A DNA stretch of 28,020 bases. Source: a virus. The stretch's first letter is position 1. Each line of letters opens with the position of its first letter. Positions 7,564-14,047 of the stretch are shown piece after piece. The translations under genes were made by a program, and so were the position numbers. The notes under the pieces were generated by a model that was not told the origin of the DNA, did not search any database, and was given only the letters and a program-made list of their open reading frames with translations. The stretch spans positions 1 to 28,020 of the IMG/VR virus record IMGVR_UViG_3300020404_001043; one strand, 5' to 3'.

Positions 7564-8181
7564 ATGTTCAAATCACTTTTAGAAGGTGTTGATAAAACAC
7601 TAGTTAGAAACCTAGTGATACTACACACCTTGGTAATTGCAGTAAGTAATTACCTTGTAACAATTAGGTTCAATTTGTTTGACGAGCCTATTCTTCCAGT
7701 TCTTGGTCAATTTCCATTAGCGGCGGCGGCATTTACGTTTCCGATCGTTGTAGTGGCAACTGACTTAACTGTTAGATTGGTCGGTAAACAAGCAGGAAGG
7801 GCCGTTGTTGCAATGGCAATTATTCCGGCAATTATTGCCTCCGTTCTAGTGCTTTTAGCATTAGGCGACGAACATGCATACAGAGTTGGTATCGCTTCTG
7901 GTACTGCTTATGCTATCGGTACAATGCTTGACGTATATGTATTCCAACATATTCGTGAACGTTATACAGATATGTGGTGGGCGGCACCGGCGTTGTCAAC
8001 TGTTGCGGCGAATATAATTGATACATATTCGTTCTTTTACACGGCTTTTTACCCGGCGCCGTGGGTACACGCAGTAGCATTTAATAACACACTTACAAAA
8101 ATTATTGTAGGACTAGTTGTGTTTTTACCTGCTTATGGTGTATTACTTGCGTATCTAAAACGAAGATTCGCAAAGGTATAA
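7564..8181 (+). CDS. yhhQ: YhhQ/VUT-family queuosine-precursor transporter
   Basis: Inner-membrane protein predicted to import preQ0/preQ1, the established role of E. coli YhhQ. The 205-residue protein is hydrophobic with about six membrane segments. It carries hallmark stretches shared with E. coli YhhQ: HTLVIAVSNYLV (about residues 21-32), AFTFPIVVVATDLTVRLVG (56-74), YAIGTMLDVYVFQHIRER (118-135), STVAANIIDTYSFF (146-159), and KIIVGLVVFLPAYGVLL near the end. A strong AAGGAGG (7552-7558) precedes the ATG. It follows folE and is closed by an intrinsic terminator, so it ends the folE-yhhQ unit. A phage copy means the virus can use salvaged precursor as well as make its own. Confidence 0.9.
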   Translation: MFKSLLEGVDKTLVRNLVILHTLVIAVSNYLVTIRFNLFDEPILPVLGQFPLAAAAFTFPIVVVATDLTVRLVGKQAGRAVVAMAIIPAIIASVLVLLALGDEHAYRVGIASGTAYAIGTMLDVYVFQHIRERYTDMWWAAPALSTVAANIIDTYSFFYTAFYPAPWVHAVAFNNTLTKIIVGLVVFLPAYGVLLAYLKRRFAKV

Positions 8182-8188
8182 ATGAATT

Positions 8189-8224
8189 TGGCTAGGCTAC
8201 GGTCTAGCCATTTTTCTTTTTTTT
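8189..8224 (+). terminator. intrinsic terminator after yhhQ
   Basis: TGGCTAG (8189-8195) pairs with CTAGCCA (8204-8210) around an 8-base loop, followed immediately by a T-run (8211-8224) interrupted by a single C. Its position directly after the yhhQ stop codon supports the call. Confidence 0.85.
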
Positions 8225-8234
8225 GGAGAAAAAC

Positions 8235-8549
8235 ATGAGTAACAATGAATTAGAAGATGATTTTAATGGTACATATACAATAGATATCACAAATAATAGT
8301 GATTACAGTAGCAGTCTTTTTACATCTACTCCTTACGAAAATGCAACAACCGTAAGTACAGTAAATTTTGATCCAACTAATATTACTATGGATATAGATC
8401 CTTATCCAAATTCAAAAAGAATCGATTTGGACTTATTGGAAAAATATCCGGCGGCAAAATCTCTTTACAATCAATTTATTTCCGTGTATAATATGTGTGA
8501 AGCAGAAGAAGAATTGAATGGAGAATCAAATGCTGGGACGTCTTTTTAA
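8235..8549 (+). CDS. small acidic hypothetical protein
   Basis: 104 residues, acidic and Asn/Ser/Thr-rich in the first 60 residues (low complexity, probably disordered). A helical stretch follows (LLEKYPAAKSLYNQFISVYNMCEAEEEL). No recognised family. ATG 8235 is chosen over the in-frame TTG at 8223 because GGAG at 8225-8228 is correctly spaced. It lies just after the yhhQ terminator, so it must be read from another promoter or by read-through; none was clear. The 3' end overlaps the next gene by 20 bases. Confidence 0.65.
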   Translation: MSNNELEDDFNGTYTIDITNNSDYSSSLFTSTPYENATTVSTVNFDPTNITMDIDPYPNSKRIDLDLLEKYPAAKSLYNQFISVYNMCEAEEELNGESNAGTSF

Positions 8550-9003
8550 AGACAGAAAACGTGTAATTAGAGATAGAAATAGCAATGAGCCTTATCTGGT
8601 ACGTTGGTATATCTTTTTAAAGGATAGAAAAAAGTTTCCTTTTAATATTACACTACATAAAGTTTTAAAAAGTGATGAAGATACTTTGCATGATCATCCA
8701 TGGAACTGGGCGGCCTTAATACTAAAAGGTGGATACTGGGAACACATTCCTGTATATTCACAAGAAGGTAAAGTAGTAGGCAGTACAAGGAAGTGGCGTG
8801 GTCCTGGACATTTTAGATATAGAAAAGCAGATGATCTACATTGGTTAGAACTTGCTAAAGATAAAGATGGTAATGATATACCTTGTTGGAGTATATTTTA
8901 TATGGGAAAGAAACAGAAAGAATGGGGTTTTGTTAGACATATAAAATATATAGGTTATCGTTGGATTGATCACAAAACATATTTAGGTGAAAACAATGTT
9001 TGA
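8530..9003 (+). CDS. cupin-like protein
   Basis: 157 residues, predicted small beta-barrel. TLHDHPWNWAALILKGGYWEH (about residues 52-72) resembles cupin motif 1, with HxH metal ligands and a Gly-Gly-x-x-E turn. A later His in KADDLHWLEL could complete the site. Substrate unknown. It may be an enzyme or a small-molecule-binding protein. ATG 8530 has GGAG 6 bases upstream (8520-8523) and is preferred over the ATG at 8518. It overlaps both neighbours, indicating a co-translated cluster. Confidence 0.6.
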   Translation: MLGRLFKDRKRVIRDRNSNEPYLVRWYIFLKDRKKFPFNITLHKVLKSDEDTLHDHPWNWAALILKGGYWEHIPVYSQEGKVVGSTRKWRGPGHFRYRKADDLHWLELAKDKDGNDIPCWSIFYMGKKQKEWGFVRHIKYIGYRWIDHKTYLGENNV

Positions 9004-9289
9004 ATGGAATACACAAGAACAACAAGAACAAGTAAGACAAACTTTAACTGAAAAAGTTCTTACTGTTACTTTTACAAAAAATAATGGCGATAATAGAATT
9101 ATGGCCTGTACTTTGCAGGAAGGAGAAATTCCTAAAGCAAATAAAGAGGATCCTCTAAGTCAAAAAAAGATTAGAAAGATCAATCCTGAAGTTTGTGCAG
9201 TATGGGACTTAAATGCCCAAGGATGGAGAAGTTTTCGTTGGGATAAAGTAATTGCAATCAAGGAAGGCAGGATAGACGTTTTATCATGA
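8996..9289 (+). CDS. DUF2693-like phage protein (SH3-type barrel)
   Basis: 97 residues. The core LTVTFTKNNGDNRIMACTLQEGEIP and, near the end, VCAVWDLNAQGWRSFRWDKVI resemble the small phage proteins grouped as DUF2693, which are thought to adopt an SH3-like barrel; their function is not established. The ATG at 8996 overlaps the previous stop (ATGTTTGA), and the 3' end overlaps the phosphoribosyltransferase start as ATGA. The in-frame GTG at 8987 is less likely. Confidence 0.65.
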   Translation: MFEWNTQEQQEQVRQTLTEKVLTVTFTKNNGDNRIMACTLQEGEIPKANKEDPLSQKKIRKINPEVCAVWDLNAQGWRSFRWDKVIAIKEGRIDVLS

Positions 9290-9819
9290 TTAAAAAGAAA
9301 TTTTACAGTTGGCACGATGTAGAAAAAATGTGCCTTGATATTACTAACCAAATGTACAGGCAAAACTGGAAGCCTGATTATATTATAGGAATTACACGTG
9401 GCGGTAATGTGCCAGCAACTATTATTTCTAATATGATTGATGTACGTTGCGAAGCATTAAAAGTAAGTTTACGTGATGATAGCGGACATGGAAACGAAAG
9501 TAATAGTTGGATGGCCGAAGATGCTTTAGGTCAACCAGATCAAGATTCAGGTGGACAAGGCAAGAATATACTTATTGTAGACGATATAAATGATACAGGT
9601 GCTACGTTTAATTGGATTATGCAAGACTGGAAAGCAAGTTGCCTACCCGATCATAAACAATGGGATCATGTATGGGGACAAAACGTAAAGTTTGCAGTAT
9701 TAACAGAAAACCTTGCTAGTGATTTTAGCAAAGTTTCATTTAGTTGCGATGAAGTTAACAAAGCAGAAGAAGATGTTTGGTTAGTTTATCCATGGGAGAA
9801 TGTAGCAAGTTATGGCTAA
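9286..9819 (+). CDS. type I phosphoribosyltransferase
   Basis: Predicted to couple PRPP with a nucleobase (purine salvage type). The PRPP-binding signature ILIVDDINDTGAT is at residues 95-107. The PPi-binding loop GITRGGNVPA (35-44) is also in place, as in xanthine/hypoxanthine PRTases. The 177-residue length is normal. Base specificity cannot be read from the hood region. Starts in an ATGA overlap with the upstream gene and overlaps the ClpP-like gene by 8 bases. A role in recycling bases from degraded host DNA is plausible; a role with deazaguanine bases is speculation. Confidence 0.85.
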   Translation: MIKKKFYSWHDVEKMCLDITNQMYRQNWKPDYIIGITRGGNVPATIISNMIDVRCEALKVSLRDDSGHGNESNSWMAEDALGQPDQDSGGQGKNILIVDDINDTGATFNWIMQDWKASCLPDHKQWDHVWGQNVKFAVLTENLASDFSKVSFSCDEVNKAEEDVWLVYPWENVASYG

Positions 9820-10369
9820 AGAAAAAGTACAACAACAACCACAGAACGTTGACAGTAATGGCGTATACTTGTTGATGGATCAAATAAATTATACAAGTTG
9901 CAAAGAAGCAATCAAATGGATAATGAATAAAAATTTAGATCCACAGCCATTACCAGAACTAACACTAATTATTAATTCGCCTGGAGGAGATGTACATGCC
10001 GCATTTGCTCTTATAGACACAATTAAAGCAAGTACTATACCTATTAAAACAGTAGGACTTGGACTTATTGCTAGTGCAGGATTCTTAATTTTTATAGCAG
10101 GAGAAAAAGGCAAACGTATACTAACTCCTAACACTGCAATACTTTCACATCAATACAGTTGGGGTAGTAGAGGTAAAGAACATGAACTATACGCAAAAGT
10201 AAAAGAGTTTGAACTTTCTACAGAACGTATGATAACACATTATAAAAAATGTATTGGTATGAACGAAAAGAAAATAAGAGAAGTTTTGTTACCACCACAA
10301 GATGTTTGGTTAAGTGCAAACGAGGCACTTAAATTAAAAATTTGCGATAAAATAGAGGACTTGTATTAA
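9812..10369 (+). CDS. clpP: ClpP-like serine protease
   Basis: 185 residues, ClpP/crotonase fold. The catalytic triad is in place: S88 in GLIASAGF, H113 in AILSHQ, and D164 in PPQDVWLSANEAL. The oxyanion-type NSPGGDVHAA (55-64) is also present. Expected to form a barrel protease. No phage ClpX/ClpA is seen here, so it would use host unfoldases or act alone. Start overlaps the previous gene by 8 bases and the stop overlaps the next as TAATG. Its role may be turnover of host proteins or processing of virion proteins; it lies in the early block, which favours the former (inference). Confidence 0.88.
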   Translation: MAKEKVQQQPQNVDSNGVYLLMDQINYTSCKEAIKWIMNKNLDPQPLPELTLIINSPGGDVHAAFALIDTIKASTIPIKTVGLGLIASAGFLIFIAGEKGKRILTPNTAILSHQYSWGSRGKEHELYAKVKEFELSTERMITHYKKCIGMNEKKIREVLLPPQDVWLSANEALKLKICDKIEDLY

Positions 10370-10770
10370 TGCATGACGATCTTATGGTACAACAACAAGT
10401 GGAAAACGTATGGCAACATATGGTTGGTGTCATTTGTCTTAATCAAGTAGATCGTAAACAAACAAAGCCTGTCCTTACACAACTATTCAAAAAATATCCA
10501 ACTGCCCACAGTTTATTACGTGGTTGCACTATTCCTATGCTAGAAGAATTATTAGAGCCGTTAGGTATGCAACGAGTAAGAGCAAAAAGAATATATAAAA
10601 TGAGTATCCAGATCGAAAACTGGAACGGAGAAGATGCAACTGATTTATATGGTATAGGAAAATATGGTTCTGATAGTTACAGAATATTTTACAAAAATGA
10701 CATACCATCAGATGTAGAAGATAAAGAACTTAAAAGATATATAAAGGAAGAATTAAATTATGCAATTTAA
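10369..10770 (+). CDS. MBD4-like HhH-GPD DNA glycosylase
   Basis: Predicted base-excision glycosylase of the MBD4 branch, whose members remove T or U mispaired with G. The 133-residue protein carries ICLNQVDRKQTKPVLTQLFKKYP (residues 22-44, matching the MBD4 'LLNQT...FF..YP' opening). It also has LLEPLGMQRVRAKRI (61-75), the helix-hairpin-helix DLYGIGKYGSDSYRIF (92-107), and D118 in SDVEDKELKRY at the catalytic Asp position. No Fe-S cysteine cluster is present, as expected for MBD4-like proteins. Linked by TAATG to clpP and overlapping the HIT gene. The target in this phage is unknown. Confidence 0.8.
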   Translation: MHDDLMVQQQVENVWQHMVGVICLNQVDRKQTKPVLTQLFKKYPTAHSLLRGCTIPMLEELLEPLGMQRVRAKRIYKMSIQIENWNGEDATDLYGIGKYGSDSYRIFYKNDIPSDVEDKELKRYIKEELNYAI

Positions 10771-11185
10771 AGATATACCTTGGAAAGACGTTCTAATTGA
10801 TACTAGAGATTTTACAGTATTTAGAGATGGTTATCCTGTAACAGATGGACACATTCTTTTTGTACCCAAAGAAGAAACATGGGATAGTTTATCTAAATGT
10901 TACAAGGCCGCTTATGCTTGGGGTTATGAATGGGTAGAAAAAGGATATTGTGACGCATATAATCTTGGACAAAATATAGGCATTGAAGCAGGCCAAACTG
11001 TAATGTATCCACATGTACATTTGATTCCAAGAAGAAAAGGAGATATGGAAGACCCCAGAGGAGGTGTAAGACATGTCATTCCGGAAAAAGGAAACTATAG
11101 AAAACCAATTGAAAAACACATAAACGGACAGTATACCACTGAAGAATTAGTAGATGCAACCAATAAAATACTACAAAGTTCTTGA
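10760..11185 (+). CDS. HIT-family hydrolase
   Basis: 141 residues. The nucleotide-binding histidine-triad motif appears as PHVHLIPRRKGD (84-95), with H85 and H87. An early FRDGYPVTDGHILFVPK (21-37) corresponds to the HIT N-terminal strand pair. The family hydrolyses or transfers nucleotidyl groups from substrates such as AMP-lysine or dinucleoside polyphosphates; the substrate is unknown here. The start lies inside the end of the glycosylase gene. Its tail contains the -35 region of the queE promoter. Confidence 0.82.
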   Translation: MQFKDIPWKDVLIDTRDFTVFRDGYPVTDGHILFVPKEETWDSLSKCYKAAYAWGYEWVEKGYCDAYNLGQNIGIEAGQTVMYPHVHLIPRRKGDMEDPRGGVRHVIPEKGNYRKPIEKHINGQYTTEELVDATNKILQSS

Positions 11186-11210
11186 CAAAAACCTAAATAT
11201 ATACTATATT
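11182..11210 (+). promoter_or_regulatory. sigma70-like promoter for queE
   Basis: TTGACA (11182-11187, overlapping the HIT stop codon) and TATATT (11205-11210) are 17 bases apart. The predicted transcript start, about 11217, falls on the first in-frame ATG (11216), which argues for translation from the next ATG at 11234. Confidence 0.65.
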
Positions 11211-11233
11211 ATATAATGATAAAGGCTAAACAG

Positions 11234-12130
11234 ATGGATGAAAAGAAATACTATTACTCCGAAATATTTTATAGTATTCAAGGAGAAGGACACTATACAG
11301 GTGCTCCAACGGCTTGGATAAGATTTTTTCTTTGCAATTTACAGTGTAGTGGCTTTGGACAAATAGATCCAACTAATCCAGAAACATATGATTTGCCCTT
11401 TGAGAATTTTGATGTAAGTTCTGTGGATAGAGTTGAGGATTTGCCTGTATGGGAAAAAGGTTGCGATAGTAGTTACACATGGGCAAAGAAGTTTAAAAGT
11501 TTAATGGGGCACGAAACTCCAAGTACACTTGCAAATAAAATTATAGACTGTATTAAAAATGACAGTAATCCTGAAGGCAAGTTTTTACATCCTGTAAGTA
11601 ATTTTAGACAACACTTGTGTTTTACAGGTGGCGAACCTTTAATGGTTACAGGACAACAAGCAGTAGTAGGTATATATAATGAATTAAAAAGACAGGACAA
11701 TTTGCCTGGTTCTATGACATTTGAAACTAATGGTACACAAAAGTTACGTCCAGATTTTATTGAATGGGGCAAAAGTGTTGACACAGAAATATTTTTTAGT
11801 TGTAGTCCTAAACTGTTTACAGTGTCAGGTGAAAAGCCAGAAAAAGCAATTAAGCCTGAAACAGTTGCAGAATATTTACAAGTAAGTAATAAAGGACAAC
11901 TTAAATTTGTTGTAGGTGATAAAGATAGAGAATGGGAAGAAATGGAATCAGTAGTTGCAAAATTTAGAGATGCAGGTGTTGATTGGCCAGTCTGGATTAT
12001 GCCTACAGGTGCTAGAGAAGAAGAACAAACTGCGGGTGCAGGAAAGGTGGCAGAAAAAGCATTTAGAAGAGGTTATAACGTTGCGGCAAGAGTACATGTA
12101 TATCTTTTCGGTAACGCAATAGGAACATGA
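11234..12130 (+). CDS. queE: 7-carboxy-7-deazaguanine synthase (radical SAM)
   Basis: Converts 6-carboxytetrahydropterin to 7-carboxy-7-deazaguanine using SAM and a 4Fe-4S cluster. Counting from the ATG at 11216, YSEIFYSIQGEG (14-25) is the typical QueE N-terminus. FFLCNLQC (37-44) gives C40 and C44, and the third cluster Cys appears to be C83 in EKGCDSSY, after a 38-residue insert instead of the usual CxxC. FTGGEPLM is the radical-SAM SAM-binding strand, and FETNGT follows in the usual order. The long form (about 300 residues) differs from compact bacterial QueE (about 210-225). The ATG at 11234 is chosen because the promoter places the transcript start near 11217; AAAGG lies 11 bases upstream. 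Overlaps the next gene by ATGA. Confidence 0.87.
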   Translation: MDEKKYYYSEIFYSIQGEGHYTGAPTAWIRFFLCNLQCSGFGQIDPTNPETYDLPFENFDVSSVDRVEDLPVWEKGCDSSYTWAKKFKSLMGHETPSTLANKIIDCIKNDSNPEGKFLHPVSNFRQHLCFTGGEPLMVTGQQAVVGIYNELKRQDNLPGSMTFETNGTQKLRPDFIEWGKSVDTEIFFSCSPKLFTVSGEKPEKAIKPETVAEYLQVSNKGQLKFVVGDKDREWEEMESVVAKFRDAGVDWPVWIMPTGAREEEQTAGAGKVAEKAFRRGYNVAARVHVYLFGNAIGT

Positions 12131-12438
12131 TTAAGGAAAAAATAATAACTATTTGGTTCGAAGCAGAAGATAAAGCATACGAATGGACACAGACAACTCT
12201 ATTCAAAACTTTATCTAAACTATTGCTTACGGCTGTTTTACTAGTGTTTACTATTACTTTCTTTGTAGTTTACTCTATAATAGATGTATTTGTTTTTTTG
12301 AAGACTAAACTTAATAAAAGAAACAAAGGGGTTGTTACACAAACTATTGCTCCAGAAAGCAATATTAAGTATGAAGATATGGACGGTGTTAGTGAACGAC
12401 CAGAAGATAAACTAGAAAGAATCAGGAGATACATGTAA
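12127..12438 (+). CDS. small membrane protein
   Basis: 103 residues. A long hydrophobic stretch at about 28-56 (LSKLLLTAVLLVFTITFFVV onward) gives one long or two short membrane helices. It is flanked by a charged N-terminus and a basic then acidic cytoplasmic-type tail. No signal peptidase site or known family is seen. Coupled to queE by ATGA and to the next gene by TAATG. It could be an inner-membrane protein acting on the host envelope; that is inference from topology alone. Confidence 0.72.
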   Translation: MIKEKIITIWFEAEDKAYEWTQTTLFKTLSKLLLTAVLLVFTITFFVVYSIIDVFVFLKTKLNKRNKGVVTQTIAPESNIKYEDMDGVSERPEDKLERIRRYM

Positions 12439-12644
12439 TGACTGAATATAGTTCACACGATTGGAGAAAGAATACAGATGACGCTATTGTTGTTGCATCT
12501 AATATAGGAATACAATTAGAAGCAAACAAAAGCAAAGTAATTTTTACAAATCCTAAAACACTTAAAAGAGAAGAAGTTGATATATCAAGACTAGTAAGAG
12601 TGTTTGTAAATAATATGGAATCAAATAAAAGGAGTGTAAAATAA
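12438..12644 (+). CDS. small hypothetical protein
   Basis: 68 residues, mixed charge, no recognised family. The pattern VIFTNPKTLKREEVDISRLVRVF suggests a small beta-hairpin plus helix. TAATG overlaps on both sides place it firmly inside the operon downstream of queE. Confidence 0.6.
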   Translation: MTEYSSHDWRKNTDDAIVVASNIGIQLEANKSKVIFTNPKTLKREEVDISRLVRVFVNNMESNKRSVK

Positions 12645-12658
12645 TGAAAGGAGGAGAG

Positions 12659-13033
12659 ATGTTAGATAAACTAAAAAACATGTTTAGCAAAAAAGATCAA
12701 GTGCCGGCAAGTGTATCAAAAGACAAAGGAAATGATGCTAAAGAACAAGCAACTAAAAATAAAGAACCTTATATTGCAGTGCTAGATGTACAGATGAAAG
12801 AAGATAATCCAAGAAATGGTTTTTTTGAATTAGATTGGAATGAGTACTTTGTACGTGATTTAAGACTAAATGGTTATAGTGGTGCAACTGAAGAAGAAAT
12901 TGTTGATGCATGGTTCAAGGAACTTTGTGGAAATATTGCAAAAGAACAAGGTGTTGCAAGTGATAGTGTTCCAATGGGAGCAGGTTACGTTAATGTAAAA
13001 CCACTCGGAGATAATAAGTCTGAGGTTAGTTAA
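12659..13033 (+). CDS. hypothetical phage protein
   Basis: 124 residues. The N-terminus (MLDKLKNMFSKK, then a Lys/Asp-rich linker) precedes a globular domain: PYIAVLDVQMKEDNPRNGFF, then FELDWNEYFVRDLRLNGY and an acidic helix. No known family. Two starts compete: ATG 12644 (TAATG overlap, GGAG 9 bases upstream) and ATG 12659, which directly follows AAAGGAGG at 12647-12654. I favour the second because of the strong site and the natural N-terminus. Confidence 0.65.
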   Translation: MLDKLKNMFSKKDQVPASVSKDKGNDAKEQATKNKEPYIAVLDVQMKEDNPRNGFFELDWNEYFVRDLRLNGYSGATEEEIVDAWFKELCGNIAKEQGVASDSVPMGAGYVNVKPLGDNKSEVS

Positions 13034-13650
13034 TGGCAAACCAAGGTGAAATTCTTGGATTATTTCCTAATGTAGTTGCTAGAAAAGAATGGTCTGATTG
13101 TGCAGAACACAATCAAACTATGAAAGATCTTTTTTATAATATTGAAAAAGACTTTCCTATGGAGAATAAAAATGAAATTGACATTAGTTCTAACTATTAC
13201 ACTAGTTATAATTTACAACTGGATAAGCCTTTAATTACATATGACGAACTAAAACCTTTTGTTAACTTTTTAAGTGACAGTATTAGAGGGTTAAATGAAT
13301 TTATGCAATTTGATGGTGAATACAAATTCACTATAAAAAATTTATGGTTTGCTATAAACAGAAAATATAGTTTCCATGAAGTACATGCACATACTCCGGC
13401 AATATGGAGTGGTGTGTATTATGTGCAGGCACAAGAAGATGATGCACATTTAAAACTATTAAGTCCTCCTAGATTTAACAATCAGTGGGCAAGTCATGTT
13501 ATAAAACAATACAATGACTTTAGTAATGCAGAAGTAATATTAAAACCAAAAACAGGACTACTACATATTTTTCCTGGTTATTTGGAACATAGTGTTGGAC
13601 AACAAATAGTTGATAGAGATAGAATAGCAATTAGTTTTAACGTGGTATAA
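13033..13650 (+). CDS. 2OG-Fe(II) oxygenase-like protein (TIGR02466-type)
   Basis: 205 residues with the plan of small phage/bacterial 2-oxoglutarate-Fe(II) oxygenases. HEVHAHTPAIWSGVYYVQA (115-133) has the metal-binding His pair. PKTGLLHIFPGYLEHSVG (172-189) carries the distal H186, and DRIAISFN (196-203) has R197 for 2-oxoglutarate. The first metal motif reads HxH-like rather than HxD, which is seen in related families but lowers certainty of activity. Substrate unknown; protein, nucleobase and lipid substrates all occur. Linked by TAATG to the previous gene. Confidence 0.72.
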   Translation: MANQGEILGLFPNVVARKEWSDCAEHNQTMKDLFYNIEKDFPMENKNEIDISSNYYTSYNLQLDKPLITYDELKPFVNFLSDSIRGLNEFMQFDGEYKFTIKNLWFAINRKYSFHEVHAHTPAIWSGVYYVQAQEDDAHLKLLSPPRFNNQWASHVIKQYNDFSNAEVILKPKTGLLHIFPGYLEHSVGQQIVDRDRIAISFNVV

Positions 13651-13660
13651 GGAGAAAGAT

Positions 13661-13873
13661 ATGGAAATGTTTGTTTTAGTATTAAGTATGTGGGGTAAAA
13701 ATGCACTAGGTGAGTGGTTGTATATAGGAAACCAATATGCATTTAACTCGCCAATGACTCAAATTGAATGTGAAGACCTAATCGACAGACGTTCTTGGTC
13801 GCACAATTTAACAAATGAATATTATCGTATACAGTTTGATTGTATGCCCGAAAGTAGTGAGTTAAAGGAGTAG
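13661..13873 (+). CDS. small conserved-type phage protein
   Basis: 70 residues. It begins with a hydrophobic strand (MFVLVLSMWG), then LGEWLYIGNQYAFNSPMTQIECEDLIDRR and YYRIQFDCMPES. The Cys pair and strand pattern suggest a small compact fold. It resembles short proteins commonly found in marine T4-like phages, function unknown. GGAG at 13651-13654 supports the start. Confidence 0.68.
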   Translation: MEMFVLVLSMWGKNALGEWLYIGNQYAFNSPMTQIECEDLIDRRSWSHNLTNEYYRIQFDCMPESSELKE

Positions 13874-13876
13874 TAA

Positions 13877-14047
13877 ATGGCAACAACCAAAGAAGAACTT
13901 AAAAGAATTGAAGAAAAAATAGACAAATTACAGTTGACAGTTGATCAATTAAGTGCTAAACTACAAAGACATATAGAATTTATTGATCGGACATACGACG
14001 GATTAAAGAATCCAATCGATGCCGCAAGGAGATGGTTAGGACGATGA
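13877..14047 (+). CDS. short coiled-coil protein
   Basis: 56 residues: MATTKEELKRIEEKIDKLQL, then TVDQLSAKLQRHIEFIDRTY and a basic tail RRWLGR. Heptad-like Leu/Ile spacing over residues 8-37 indicates a coiled coil. AAAGGAG at 13864-13870 lies 6 bases before the ATG, and the stop overlaps the nuclease start as ATGA, both supporting a real gene despite its size. Possibly an accessory subunit of the following nuclease (inference). Confidence 0.65.
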   Translation: MATTKEELKRIEEKIDKLQLTVDQLSAKLQRHIEFIDRTYDGLKNPIDAARRWLGR

